64,000 nt of DNA from Dokdonella immobilis (GCF_900115085.1 NZ_FOVF01000015.1:1-64000), one strand, 5' to 3'; shown: positions 52,685 to 61,568, counted from the first letter of the stretch. Notes: generated by a model from the sequence alone, not told the origin. Numbers and translations: made by a program.

Positions 52685-52714
52685 TTCAACACTTTTGCAC
52701 GGGTCTGCTATACA
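52685..52714 (+). promoter_or_regulatory. Candidate promoter TTCAAC-N18-TATACA
   Basis: In a locally AT-rich patch, TTCAAC (52685-52690) and TATACA (52709-52714) are 18 bases apart, 91 bases before the ATG of the exported protein gene. Moderate match only. Confidence 0.4.
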
Positions 52715-52804
52715 TTGCCTGCGCTCACGAGCGACCGGGTGCATGCCTTCCGGGCGCTCGTTCCCTGGCTGTTGTTCCGAAGCTTGCCCCCTTTGGAGAC
52801 GAAC

Positions 52805-53536
52805 ATGCGCCCTCTCTGCTGTATCGGCCTTTGGCTGATCCTTTCCTGCCAGCTTGCGAACGCTCAAGAACTGGTCGTCAACGGTGATTTCGAAGCCGGC
52901 CTGTCCGGCTGGACGGTCTGGAATGCGCCCCCCACGCCGTTCTGGAACGGTGTCTGGCTGCAATCGAACGACTGCGATATCTGGGTGCCGACCGTGTGCC
53001 CGTATGCAGGCACTACGTCGCATTCACAGAAGAAAGGCAGTGGCGCGGGCAACGCGCATGGCGGAATCTACCAGCAGATCACGGTGCAGCCGGGACGCCA
53101 GTACCGGATCAGCGGGCAATGGAGCGGCGGCGTGACCGGCAACGCGCCGGGCAATGCCACCTGGTGGGAAGTCGTCGCCTATGACGGTATCGTCGACGAC
53201 AGCATCATCGACCAGGGCCTGCGTCCGCAGGATCAGCTGGTCGATAAGATCGAGCGCATCGACCTCGGCAACAACGAAGTCTTCCAGTTCCAGTGGCAGC
53301 CATTTTCAGGCGTGATCACGGCCGCTTCCGGCACCGTGACGCTGGCCTTCAAACAAGGCAGTTTCTCGACCTTCGATGCCGCGTCGTACCACGACGACGT
53401 GTCGATGCAGCCGCTTGGAGTTCCGGCTACGCCAGCGCGTGAATTGCCGACGCTTGGGCGCGGCATGCTGGTCCTGCTGCTGGTCCTGCTGGCCCTCTCG
53501 GCGGCCTTCGTCACGCGTCGGCTCCGCGGATCCTGA
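52805..53536 (+). CDS. Exported carbohydrate-binding-like protein with IPTL-CTERM-type tail
   Basis: A 243-residue protein. Signal peptide (CIGLWLILSCQLANA, cleavage near residue 20), then a jelly-roll domain beginning ELVVNGDFEAGLSGWTVWNA, the common opening of CBM4/choice-of-anchor modules, with GIYQQITVQPGRQYRISGQWSG. The tail ARELPTLGRGMLVLLLVLLA followed by LSAAFVTRRLRGS is a good IPTL-CTERM-like signal: ELPTLG, one helix and a basic end. A GGAG box precedes the ATG. It is flanked by two copies of a 53-bp repeat. Confidence 0.88.
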   Translation: MRPLCCIGLWLILSCQLANAQELVVNGDFEAGLSGWTVWNAPPTPFWNGVWLQSNDCDIWVPTVCPYAGTTSHSQKKGSGAGNAHGGIYQQITVQPGRQYRISGQWSGGVTGNAPGNATWWEVVAYDGIVDDSIIDQGLRPQDQLVDKIERIDLGNNEVFQFQWQPFSGVITAASGTVTLAFKQGSFSTFDAASYHDDVSMQPLGVPATPARELPTLGRGMLVLLLVLLALSAAFVTRRLRGS

Positions 53537-53598
53537 GGCAGCGCGAATGACTCCGCGTCGTGGCGGGCCGGGAGGCCGTGTCCGGGCGACTTTGAAGA

Positions 53599-53651
53599 CC
53601 CCGGGAAGTACTGACGGCACTCGATTCCTGCCTGCGCAGGAATGACGAAAC
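53599..53651 (+). repeat. 53-bp dispersed repeat, copy 2
   Basis: Begins CCCCGGGAAGTACTG and ends CCTGCCTGCGCAGGAATGAC before GAAAC. The core CCTGCctGCGCAGG is a better palindrome than in copy 1 and resembles the TTCCTGCCTGCGCAGGAA elements common in beta- and gammaproteobacteria. Confidence 0.75.
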
Positions 53652-53756
53652 AGCGGGCTTGATGCCTTGAGCAGATTCCTCGCGAATCCGAGACCATTCG
53701 GCTTGCGTACCGTGGCTCCGCGCGGGGAATCGCGTTTTGCGGTTGCCGGCCGACGC

Positions 53757-54356
53757 TCAATGCGCCGGCGCGGCCTCCGCGTTCGCGTCGATCAGGGCTT
53801 CGACCTGGATGCGCAGGTTGACGTCCATGCGGAATCCGTAGTCCTTGCCGGCGTCCAGACCGAAGTCGTCGCGCTTGAACGAGGCCGTTGCATCGGCGCC
53901 GCAGTAGTCGCGCTTGAACACCGGATGCTCCACGCACTTGAATGAGTGGATATCGAGGATCACGGGTCGGGTCACGCCATGCAGGGTGAGTTCGCCGTCC
54001 ACCCAGGCCGTCGCGGCATCAGGCAGCCAGCCGCTCAGCGTGCCCTTGTAGGTCGCCCGGGGATACTTCGCCACGTCGAAGAACCCGTCTCCCCGGGCCC
54101 AGGTATTGAGCGCGTCGAGGCCGAAATCGATGCTGCCGAGATCGATCGTGACGTCCACCGACCCCTTGCCGCTGGTCTTGTCCAGGCTGACGGTACCGCT
54201 GCTGCCGTTCATCTTGCCGCGCCAGGTCGATATGCCCATGTGGTCGGCTTCGAAACTGGGAAAGGTATGCGTTGGATCGATCGTGTAGGTCGCCGGCGCG
54301 GCGAGCGCCGCCAGCGGACCGCACACGCAGGCCGTGAAGAAGAGAATGCGTTTCAT
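53757..54356 (-). CDS. YceI-family exported lipid-binding-like protein
   Basis: A 199-residue protein. Signal peptide (RILFFTACVCGPLAALAAP, to about residue 20), then the YceI lipocalin-like barrel: TYTIDPTHTFPSFEADHMG at the start, SGKGSVDVTIDLGSIDFGLDA, and DGELTLHGVTRPVILDIHSF. YceI proteins bind isoprenoid lipids in the periplasm. The substitution of Asp/Cys residues in the barrel was not checked. It is divergent from the membrane protein at 54496. Confidence 0.92.
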   Translation of the reverse strand: MKRILFFTACVCGPLAALAAPATYTIDPTHTFPSFEADHMGISTWRGKMNGSSGTVSLDKTSGKGSVDVTIDLGSIDFGLDALNTWARGDGFFDVAKYPRATYKGTLSGWLPDAATAWVDGELTLHGVTRPVILDIHSFKCVEHPVFKRDYCGADATASFKRDDFGLDAGKDYGFRMDVNLRIQVEALIDANAEAAPAH

Positions 54357-54495
54357 GGGGCTCCGGGCTTCGTCCATCGAGGCTGTCGTCGGCGACACGG
54401 CGAATGATCGGCGGCGGCGCACCATTTTGCCAGTGGCTCTGAAGGCAGTCGCCCTGGTCGCTGCATGAAAAGGCGGCCTTCCCTATGCTGCGCGC

Positions 54496-55110
54496 ATGAA
54501 GACCTCTGGCCTGCCCCGAATCGGCGTCCTCGATCTGATCTCGGCGATTGCCTTTCTCGCAATCTGGTTGCTGCGCGACCGCTTCGAGTACGACACCCTG
54601 CGTGCGCTGTTGCTCTGGCCTGTCATCTTCGAGATGTATCTGGCGATCGCGCTATTCCTCACCGGGTGGTCATCCGGGTTCGGTGCGCAGGGCGCCCGCT
54701 GGGTCTGGTGCTCGCTTTGCATCGCGGTCTACCTCGGTGCTGCCTGGCTGACCGGGGCAAATGCGGACACGCCGCAGATCTGGACCATTGCGTTGTGGTT
54801 GCTGATCGCCCGCGCCTGGCCACCGCCCGGATTGGTGCCTGGCAGCCAGCCCTATCTGGAATGGCTGCAATTGGGCGCCGGCCTGACCGGCATGCTCTGG
54901 GGAGCGGGGTTCGTGCTCACGATGGTGCTGGTCCTGGTCGTTCCGGGTCAGACCGCACAGCATGCTGATGGCAGCGTGCACAGTACCTCGCCAGCCTGGA
55001 TCTTCCCGCTCGTCTGGACGCCCTATTTCGTCGCCGAGGCGCTGATTCGGGCGTGGCGCGAGTCAAAGCGGGTGCACGTCGAGCGACGCAGGGCGCGCGT
55101 TCCGCACTGA
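54496..55110 (+). CDS. Hypothetical integral membrane protein
   Basis: A 204-residue protein with five or six hydrophobic helices (for example GVLDLISAIAFLAIWLL, LLLWPVIFEMYLAIALFL and GFVLTMVLVLVVPG) and a basic C-terminal tail (RAWRESKRVHVERRRARVPH). No family was recognised. It starts 140 bp from the divergent YceI gene and ends about 100 bp before the sigma-factor gene, so it is probably a separate unit. Confidence 0.75.
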   Translation: MKTSGLPRIGVLDLISAIAFLAIWLLRDRFEYDTLRALLLWPVIFEMYLAIALFLTGWSSGFGAQGARWVWCSLCIAVYLGAAWLTGANADTPQIWTIALWLLIARAWPPPGLVPGSQPYLEWLQLGAGLTGMLWGAGFVLTMVLVLVVPGQTAQHADGSVHSTSPAWIFPLVWTPYFVAEALIRAWRESKRVHVERRRARVPH

Positions 55111-55213
55111 CCCTGCTGCTTGCGAACGCCGGTCCGGCAAGCGATGCTCGGCAGCGGTTGACCCCGAATGGCATCCTGCGTCGATCAAGCCTGCACTGGT
55201 GGGTGGAAACGCA

Positions 55214-55873
55214 ATGATCGCGATAATGGAACTTGCACAGACGATTTTCGAGCTTCCGGCCTTTGCCGGTCCGCGCCGCGGCCGCTGCCTGTCGAGCCCT
55301 GCGTCCGGCTCCGGGGACCCGCACCCCCGCTCCGACGAGACGCTCATGCAGGACTGGCAAGCGGGCGATCCGGCGTCTTTCCCGCTGCTCTACTCGCGCT
55401 TCGCCGATCGCCTGTTCCGTTTCGTTCTGCGCATGGCGGCGACTCGCGCCGAAGCCGAGGAAATCTGCCAGGAGACCTGGCTTGCCGTGATCGACGGACG
55501 CGCCCGCTATCGGCCGAATGCGCGCTTCGTTACCTATCTGTTTTCTATCGCGCAGCGTCGCTCGATCGATCGCCTTCGTCGCAGCGGGCGCCAGGCGCAT
55601 ATCGAACCGGAAGACGGGGATACTTCATCGCAGCCGGACCAGCGCCGAGGGCAACCGGATCACATCGCGCATGACGCGCAAAACGCTCAGGCGTTGCTTG
55701 CTGCGATCGCCGAGTTGCCGGCGCTGCAGCGCGAAGCGTTCCTGATGAAGGCCGAGGGCGATATGAGCCTCGAGGAAATCGCCGAGGCCACCGGCTCGGC
55801 ACGCGAGGCGGTCAAGAGCCGCCTCCGCTATGCGATGCGGCGCCTGCGCCAAGCGATGGCGGAATTCCGATGA
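55214..55873 (+). CDS. ECF-type sigma-70 factor
   Basis: A 219-residue sigma factor. Region 2 is visible as DRLFRFVLRMAATRAEAEEICQETW and RFVTYLFSIAQRRSIDRLRR, region 4 as LPALQREAFLMKAEGDMSLE followed by EIAEATGSAREAVKSRLRYA. Between them lies a long acidic linker (EPEDGDTSSQPDQRRGQPDH). The start is uncertain: ATGs at 55214 and 55229 or a GTG at 55199 all precede an extra 45 residues before the usual DWQAGDPASF start of the domain. The next gene overlaps by ATGA and has one membrane helix, as expected for its anti-sigma partner. Confidence 0.9.
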   Translation: MIAIMELAQTIFELPAFAGPRRGRCLSSPASGSGDPHPRSDETLMQDWQAGDPASFPLLYSRFADRLFRFVLRMAATRAEAEEICQETWLAVIDGRARYRPNARFVTYLFSIAQRRSIDRLRRSGRQAHIEPEDGDTSSQPDQRRGQPDHIAHDAQNAQALLAAIAELPALQREAFLMKAEGDMSLEEIAEATGSAREAVKSRLRYAMRRLRQAMAEFR

Positions 55874-56238
55874 GCAGCGACGAGCACGATTCCGAACTGC
55901 TGCGGCTATATCGCGATGCCGCGAACGAACAGTCGCCGGCCTCGCTTGACGCACGCATTCTCGCGGCAGCCGCGCAGCACGCGCGCGAGCGCAGGATCCA
56001 CACGCGGCTGCGCATCCTGGTCCTGGCTGCCGTGGTCGCCGGATTGGCTGTCGCCCTGCCGCGATGGATCAGGCCTGACCCTATTGAGCCAGCGGGCACG
56101 GTGAAAGCGATCGACCGCTACTCGCCACTTGCCGATGCGCTGAGAAATCTGCGCGTCGAGCGGCTCGATGCCTCGGTGGTTTCAGCGTGCCTGCGCCGCA
56201 ACGACCTGTGCGCGCACGACGCGCCGATCGGCAACTGA
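55870..56238 (+). CDS. Probable anti-sigma factor-like membrane protein
   Basis: A 122-residue protein overlapping the sigma gene by 4 bases. The N-terminal cytoplasmic part (SDEHDSELLRLYRDAANEQS... LDARILAAAAQHARERR) resembles the start of many short ECF anti-sigma proteins, followed by one helix (LRILVLAAVVAGLAVAL) and a 60-residue periplasmic end. There is no ZAS zinc motif. The assignment rests on context and topology. Confidence 0.75.
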   Translation: MSSDEHDSELLRLYRDAANEQSPASLDARILAAAAQHARERRIHTRLRILVLAAVVAGLAVALPRWIRPDPIEPAGTVKAIDRYSPLADALRNLRVERLDASVVSACLRRNDLCAHDAPIGN

Positions 56239-56257
56239 ATGGTCCCATGGAGGCACC

Positions 56258-56905
56258 GTGCGAATTTCACCCCTGATTCTGGTCATCGCGGCATTGTTCA
56301 TCGGCGAGGCGGGCATGGCCGCCGCACAGGGCAACGTCAACAACCATCCCACTTCCCCGAATGACTGGAACGCCGAGGTTCCAAAGGGATGGAGCACGGG
56401 CGGCAACGCCCCGCTGGATTACGGCTCGCTCTACGGCGGCGTACCGGATGGCAAGCGCGCCGCCGTGCTGCGCTCCCACCACAGGCTGGCCGAGAATGAA
56501 TTCGGCACCCTGATGCAGACGATCTCGGCCGACGCCTACCGTGGAAAGCGCGTTCGCCTTTCGGCCATGGTCAGCGCCGAAAAAAGTCTCTCCAAGGGGC
56601 GCATCGCATTGTGGATGCGGGTCAATGACGCGACTGGCAGGGTGACGGCATTCGACGACATGCAGACCGGGTCGATCGCGGCCGGGACCGGATGGCTGCG
56701 CCAGGAGATCGTGCTCGACGTCCCGGACCAGGCTGCATCGATCACGTTCGGAATCCTGCTTGCGGGTGGCGAGGATGGCTGTTGCTGGGGGCGCTTGGCG
56801 GCTTCGGACTTCCGTCTACAGGCCGTGGGCGGCGATGTCGCAACCACCGCCGACACGCTCGCCTCGATGCCGCAGGCACCGGTCAATCCGGATTTCAGCG
56901 AATAG
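56258..56905 (+). CDS. Exported jelly-roll-like protein, sigma operon member
   Basis: A 215-residue protein starting with GTG after GGAGG. Signal peptide (RISPLILVIAALFIGEAGMAAAQ), then a domain with PKGWSTGGNAPLDYGSLYGG, FGTLMQTISADAYRGKRVRL, IALWMRVNDATG and GTGWLRQEIVLDVPDQAASI. This pattern recurs in carbohydrate-binding-like modules attached to some regulators; the domain name is not certain. It is 19 bases from the anti-sigma gene and so likely under the same sigma factor. Extracytoplasmic. Confidence 0.8.
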   Translation: MRISPLILVIAALFIGEAGMAAAQGNVNNHPTSPNDWNAEVPKGWSTGGNAPLDYGSLYGGVPDGKRAAVLRSHHRLAENEFGTLMQTISADAYRGKRVRLSAMVSAEKSLSKGRIALWMRVNDATGRVTAFDDMQTGSIAAGTGWLRQEIVLDVPDQAASITFGILLAGGEDGCCWGRLAASDFRLQAVGGDVATTADTLASMPQAPVNPDFSE

Positions 56906-56970
56906 GCACGGCAGCCGCAGGGCGTCTCGATGCGCGTTCGTCCATTCTTGTGATCGAGAGCCGCCTTGCC

Positions 56971-58542
56971 CTATTGCTCATAGGCGCCGATGTCGATCTG
57001 CGAACCCTGGATGCGTGCCTGCCCGGCGACATCGTGGGCGCCGACGATAGGCATACCGAGATTGATACCGCCTCCGACCGCGGGTGAGGCCGGCAGCACG
57101 CGCAAGTCCGGCGTCGTCGTGTTGATGAATTGCGGATTCGCCGACAGCGCCGATGCATCCTCGCCGCTGCCGGCGATGTAACCGGCGAGCGTGTTGTATT
57201 CGACGCCCTTCCAGATCCAGGCCGGAGTCGAGCCACTGGCGAAATAGAGATTGCGGTCCATGTCGGCCGGGAGGGCCGTATCGCCAGTGAAGGCATTGAC
57301 GAGCACGCCGCTCGCACTCGCACTCACGATGTTGTTCGCGAACATGTTCGACGTGGCGTGATACTGGATCTGGAATTCGCCGCTGAAGGTATCGGCGCGG
57401 TCGTTGTCGTACAGCGTATTGTTGACGATCGTGACGCGTTCGCTGCCACCGACGTTGGCGGAATAGCCGCCGATCGAGATGCCGACCGAGTTGCCCGCGT
57501 AGACGAGGTTGCTGCGCACGATCACGTCGCTGCTGGTGCGCCCGGCGTGTTCGCTCGCAACCTCGATGCCGATGTCGACGTGGTGGACGATATTGCGCTC
57601 GATCACGATGCGCGTGCCGCCGTCGACGTAGATTCCGTCGGCCGCGTACTCGTTGCCGTAGGCCGGGTTGCCGAACGAACTGATGGCGTAGACGAGGTTG
57701 TCGGCGATCAGGCCGTCGCGGGCCTGGTCGACGCCCGGGTCCGGCGCCACGCCCTCGAAGCCGATCGCGCCGATGCCGATGTTGTTGGTGTCGTGGACCG
57801 TGTTGCCGACGATCTGCCACTGCTCGACGTTGCCGTCGAGCGAGAGCGATTCGCTGCAGCCGAGGACAAGATGGTCGATTTCGTTGCCCGCAATCACGAG
57901 TTCGCTGATCGAGCTCGCCAGACGCGTGCCGTCGACCTTGAGTCCGAACGCGTTCGCGGCGCAGCCCGAGGCCGTGGTCCGGATGTCATGGATGCGGTTG
58001 CCGATGACGCGAATGCCGTGGCCGGCGCCGGTGACGTAGAGACCGATCGGCACCTGCGCCGTCGAAGCGGTCGTGTAGTTGCGCAGCTCGAAGCCGCGCA
58101 CGACGACCCGGTTCACATCCTCGAGCGTGACCAGGCCCCACTGCCCACCGGGGATCGACAATCCGGTCCCGTCGAGGATCGGCTGCTCGTCGGGATACGC
58201 CTCGAACACGATCTCGCCGGCCGCATCCGACCCACCACTCGTGATCGATAGCCGCTCGTTGTAGATGCCGCCGCGTACGCAGACCGTGTCGCCCGCGCCA
58301 ACGTGGTCGGCCGCGTACTGCAAGTGCCGCCACGGCGACTGCGCACTGCCGGTATTGGCGTCAGTGCCGTTGGTCGCAACGTAACGGACCGTGCCCGAGC
58401 GAATCTCGAAGCCGGTTTCGAGCAGGGTGTCAGCAGGAATCGGACAAGCGTGGGCGACGCTCGTCACGGCTGCGAATGCGATTGCCACGCCCTTCGCAGT
58501 CCGACGATATCTCCTCCCATACCTCCACGCGCTCACTGGCAT
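56971..58542 (-). CDS. Exported right-handed parallel beta-helix protein
   Basis: A 523-residue protein. Basic n-region and hydrophobic segment (KGVAIAFAAVTSVAHA, to residue 32), then RYVATNGTDANTGSAQSPWRHLQYAADHV, the opening of many DUF1565-type beta-helix proteins, and repeated coils such as VRGFELRNY, VIGNRIHDI, VIAGNEIDH, IVGNTVHDT and VERNIVHHVD (Asn-rich ladders). Such folds bind or cleave polysaccharides (lyases), but no catalytic residues can be named. Just after the signal peptide it has LLETGFE, which resembles the C-terminal tail motif of neighbours. Confidence 0.88.
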   Translation of the reverse strand: MPVSAWRYGRRYRRTAKGVAIAFAAVTSVAHACPIPADTLLETGFEIRSGTVRYVATNGTDANTGSAQSPWRHLQYAADHVGAGDTVCVRGGIYNERLSITSGGSDAAGEIVFEAYPDEQPILDGTGLSIPGGQWGLVTLEDVNRVVVRGFELRNYTTASTAQVPIGLYVTGAGHGIRVIGNRIHDIRTTASGCAANAFGLKVDGTRLASSISELVIAGNEIDHLVLGCSESLSLDGNVEQWQIVGNTVHDTNNIGIGAIGFEGVAPDPGVDQARDGLIADNLVYAISSFGNPAYGNEYAADGIYVDGGTRIVIERNIVHHVDIGIEVASEHAGRTSSDVIVRSNLVYAGNSVGISIGGYSANVGGSERVTIVNNTLYDNDRADTFSGEFQIQYHATSNMFANNIVSASASGVLVNAFTGDTALPADMDRNLYFASGSTPAWIWKGVEYNTLAGYIAGSGEDASALSANPQFINTTTPDLRVLPASPAVGGGINLGMPIVGAHDVAGQARIQGSQIDIGAYEQ

Positions 58543-58555
58543 CGAGCCCTACCCT

Positions 58556-60034
58556 TCAATCGCGTTGTTCCAACTCCAGGATCCGCTGTCGATCATGATC
58601 GTGGCGCGAGTCGCGCCGCGCAAGCGCGCGACAAGCCGACGTGACGACCAGGGCCAGAACAACCAGCACCGTGGCCACCGCGAAGGTCAGGTGCAGGCCG
58701 CTTTGCGCCGCACCGGCGGGCGTGTTCGCCGCGCTGCCCATCGACGCGCCGAACGCGAACAGCGCGCCCATCACCGCGGCGCCGGTGATCAGTCCGAGAT
58801 TGCGCGAGAGATTGAGCAGGGCGGACACGACACCGCGCTGATCCGGACCGACATGCTTCATCACGCCGGTGTTGTTGGCGGTCTGGAATGCGGCATAAGC
58901 GCCGGTCACGAGCAACAGCGGTGCGACGTAGCCGGCGACGCCGAACCGGATCGGCACGACGGCCAGCAGTGTCGTGCCGAGCGTCATGCCAGCCAGTGCC
59001 ACGACCGTCATGCGCTCGGCGCCGAGACGATCGACCAGGCGGCCGGCGGGAACGCCGGTCAGCGCGGCCATGATCGGCCCGCTCGACATGACCAGCCCGA
59101 GCTCGACCGCGTCGAGCTCGAAAGCGCCGACCAGGTAGAACGGTCCGACCACCAGGGTCGCCATGGCCACTGTCGTGACCAGCGCGCTGGTCGCGACTCC
59201 GCCGGCGAGCAGCGCGTTGCGGAACAGCGCCAGCTGGACCAGGGGCGATGGCGCGCGCGATTCGGCCCACACGAAGAGCGCGCCTCCGACGAGCGCAACG
59301 GCCAGCAGGGCGACATTGAGCAGGCCGAAGTGTCCGCGCCCGAGGGTCATGGCCAGCGCGTAGGCTGCCAGGCTCAGGGCCAGCAACAGGGTGCCGGGCA
59401 TGTCGAAGGCAACGGCCCGGTTGGGCAAGGAGGGGCGGTCGGCCGGCAAATGGCGACGAACCAGCAGCAAGGCGAGCAGCCCGAGTGGAACGTTGACGAG
59501 GAACAGGGCCGGCCAACCAAGGGCATCGATCAGAATGCCGCCGAGCGAGGGTCCGAGCGCGGTGCCGATCGCCGACATCGTACCGAGCAGGCCCATGGCG
59601 CTGCCGGTCTTCTGTTTCGGTACGGCGTCGCCGACGAAAGCGAGGGTCAGGGCCATCATGATCGCGCCACCGAGGCCCTGCGCGCCGCGGGCAAGAGCCA
59701 GCACTGTCAGGGTCGGTGCCAGGGCGCTCGCCAACGAGGCCAGGGTGAACAGGACCAATCCACCGAGGAGCAGACGACGGCGTCCGAACTGGTCGCCAAG
59801 CCGACCGACGCTGACGATCAGCGTGGTGATCGCGAGCAGATAGGCGAGCACGATCCATTGCACGTCCTGGAACGACGCAGCGAACGCCTGCATGAAGGTC
59901 GGCAGGCCGACGTTGGCGATGCTGGTGCCGAGCGCGGACATCAGCATGGTCAGCGAGAGGCTGGCCAGGGCCCAGCGTGCGCCTGCGGCGAGCGGCTGTT
60001 CGGCAGACAGATCGGCGGATTGCGCGATGGACAC
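58556..60034 (-). CDS. MFS drug-efflux transporter (DHA2, 14-TM type)
   Basis: A 492-residue transporter with about 14 hydrophobic helices. The DHA2 signatures are present: GRLGDQFGRRRLLLGG (motif A, loop 2-3), ALGPSLGGILIDALGWPALFLVNVPLG (motif C and the following helix). The start is the GTG at 60034 with AGGAG upstream; earlier residues are not typical. These proton antiporters export drugs or dyes. The divergent LysR gene probably regulates it, 184 bp away with a palindrome between. Confidence 0.92.
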   Translation of the reverse strand: MSIAQSADLSAEQPLAAGARWALASLSLTMLMSALGTSIANVGLPTFMQAFAASFQDVQWIVLAYLLAITTLIVSVGRLGDQFGRRRLLLGGLVLFTLASLASALAPTLTVLALARGAQGLGGAIMMALTLAFVGDAVPKQKTGSAMGLLGTMSAIGTALGPSLGGILIDALGWPALFLVNVPLGLLALLLVRRHLPADRPSLPNRAVAFDMPGTLLLALSLAAYALAMTLGRGHFGLLNVALLAVALVGGALFVWAESRAPSPLVQLALFRNALLAGGVATSALVTTVAMATLVVGPFYLVGAFELDAVELGLVMSSGPIMAALTGVPAGRLVDRLGAERMTVVALAGMTLGTTLLAVVPIRFGVAGYVAPLLLVTGAYAAFQTANNTGVMKHVGPDQRGVVSALLNLSRNLGLITGAAVMGALFAFGASMGSAANTPAGAAQSGLHLTFAVATVLVVLALVVTSACRALARRDSRHDHDRQRILELEQRD

Positions 60035-60162
60035 GGTGCGACTCCTCGGCTGGTGGCATTGCGGTCTTGCCGGCCTGGCCCACATGGCAGGACCGGACGC
60101 GCCGCGTGAGCGCATCCTGGAGTCATCGCTCGCATGGCGGAAGACGCACGGTTTGCACTCTA

Positions 60163-60174
60163 TTCGTGCACGAA
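60163..60174. promoter_or_regulatory. TTCGTGCACGAA palindrome, candidate LysR site
   Basis: A perfect 12-bp palindrome in the 184-bp divergent region between the MFS gene and the LysR gene. LysR regulators usually bind such inverted repeats (T-N11-A type). Confidence 0.5.
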
Positions 60175-60218
60175 ACGCCTTATCATTGTCTGGCCATCAG
60201 GTCCCGTGGAGATTGTCG

Positions 60219-61112
60219 ATGCCCGACTTCAACCTGCTCCTGACCCTCGACGCACTGCTCGCCGAGGGCAATGTCGCGCGCGCCGCACGGCGACTGCACC
60301 TGAGCCCATCGGCAATGAGCCGGGCGCTGGCCCGCTTGCGCGAGACCACGGGCGACCCGCTGCTGGTCAGGGCCGGCCGCGGCCTGGTGCCGACGCCGCG
60401 CGCCATCGAATTGCGCGAGCGTATCGGGCCGCTGGTCGAGGAGGCCGAAGCGGTCCTGCGTCCGGCAACACGGTTTGATCCGGCGACCCTCCAGCGCACG
60501 TTCGTACTTCGCACCAGTGAAGGTTTCGTCGACAATTTCGGCGCCGGGCTGATCGCGCGCATGACCGCGCAGGCGCCCGACGTGCGCTTTCATTTCCTGC
60601 CCAAGGCCGACAAGGACAGCGCGCCGCTGCGCGACGGCCGCATCGATCTGGAGACTGGCGTGGTCGATGCGCTGGTCGGTCCCGAGATCAAGACTCTCGG
60701 GCTGTTCCGCGATCGCTATGTGGGCGTGGTTCGCATGGGCCACCCCTTGAGCCGAGGAAAGATCACGCCGAAGCGCTTCGCCATGGGCGAGCACGTACTG
60801 TTCACGCGCAAAGCCGACGAATCCGGCCCGATCGACACAGCCCTCGCCACGCTCGGCCTGTCACGCCGGATCAGCGCGGTGGTCGGCGGTTTCGCCGCGG
60901 CGCTGGCCCTGGCTCGGCACAGCGACCTGATCGCCTGTGTTCCGGAACGCCACTCCGGCAATCTGCGCGACGGCCTGCATACCTTCACCCTGCCGCTGAC
61001 GCTGGATTCGTTCACGCTTTCGATGCTCTGGCATCCACGTCTCGACGCCGATCCAGCGCATCGCTGGCTGCGCCAGTGCGTCAAAGAGGTCTGCGCCGAC
61101 AACGTGGCGTGA
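60219..61112 (+). CDS. LysR-family transcriptional regulator
   Basis: A 297-residue regulator. Winged helix-turn-helix at residues 3-60 (LLLTLDALLAEGNVARAARRL... SPSAMSRALARLRETTGDPLL), then an effector-binding domain. The C-terminal part resembles the NodD/PcpR-like group (LQRTFVLRTSEGFVDNFGAGL). GGAG precedes the ATG. It is divergent from a DHA2 efflux pump and likely controls it in response to a small ligand. Confidence 0.93.
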   Translation: MPDFNLLLTLDALLAEGNVARAARRLHLSPSAMSRALARLRETTGDPLLVRAGRGLVPTPRAIELRERIGPLVEEAEAVLRPATRFDPATLQRTFVLRTSEGFVDNFGAGLIARMTAQAPDVRFHFLPKADKDSAPLRDGRIDLETGVVDALVGPEIKTLGLFRDRYVGVVRMGHPLSRGKITPKRFAMGEHVLFTRKADESGPIDTALATLGLSRRISAVVGGFAAALALARHSDLIACVPERHSGNLRDGLHTFTLPLTLDSFTLSMLWHPRLDADPAHRWLRQCVKEVCADNVA

Positions 61113-61568
61113 GCGCTGGGCGGGGCGCCCGTGCCCCGCACACCCAAACAGGCCTCGAATCAGCAGATGAGGCTGCAGGGAAAGCACCAACCAAGCACTG
61201 ACGAAGTCGCGGTGGTTGCGCCAGCAAACGGCGGAGCGGACTCCATCCGGACCAGATACTGGAGGGTCGCGCCGAAAGAATGCCTGACCCCGCTTCCCGG
61301 CCTGCGATGAATGTTGATGACCACCACCAAGCTCGCAGCGACGGCGGCGGTCGGCCCGTAGTGGAGGGTGGCAAGGGTAGCGCAGGAGCCACGAACTGCA
61401 GCAGCCCAACCCAAATGCGCGCAACACAGGTGTCGATGGCGTCGCACCTGAATGAACTCGTAAATGTTTCTACTATTTACAGGAGTGCCGGGCTCCTACA
61501 GACTATGGCAACCAAGGGAGGCGAGAGATCCGCCCCAGGTGGCTTTCCGTGTTCCGAGGACATTCGTG
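61113..61568. other. 456-bp intergenic region
   Basis: No gene seen. Most is GC-rich with no clear signal. Near its end is an AT-rich inverted repeat (61462-61482), probably part of the promoter of the next gene. Confidence 0.5.
61462..61482. promoter_or_regulatory. GTAAAT-N9-ATTTAC inverted repeat in an AT-rich patch
   Basis: GTAAAT (61462-61467) and ATTTAC (61477-61482) are exact reverse complements; the spacer includes TACTAT, a possible -10 box. It lies 87 bases before the exported repeat-protein gene. Confidence 0.4.

Larger units (their letters stand above)
52467..52804. other. 338-bp intergenic region
   Basis: No gene. A GTCCC-CGCA-GGGAC hairpin at about 52516 may terminate the acyl-CoA ligase. 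A 53-bp dispersed repeat is at 52552-52604 and a promoter candidate at 52685-52714. Confidence 0.6.
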
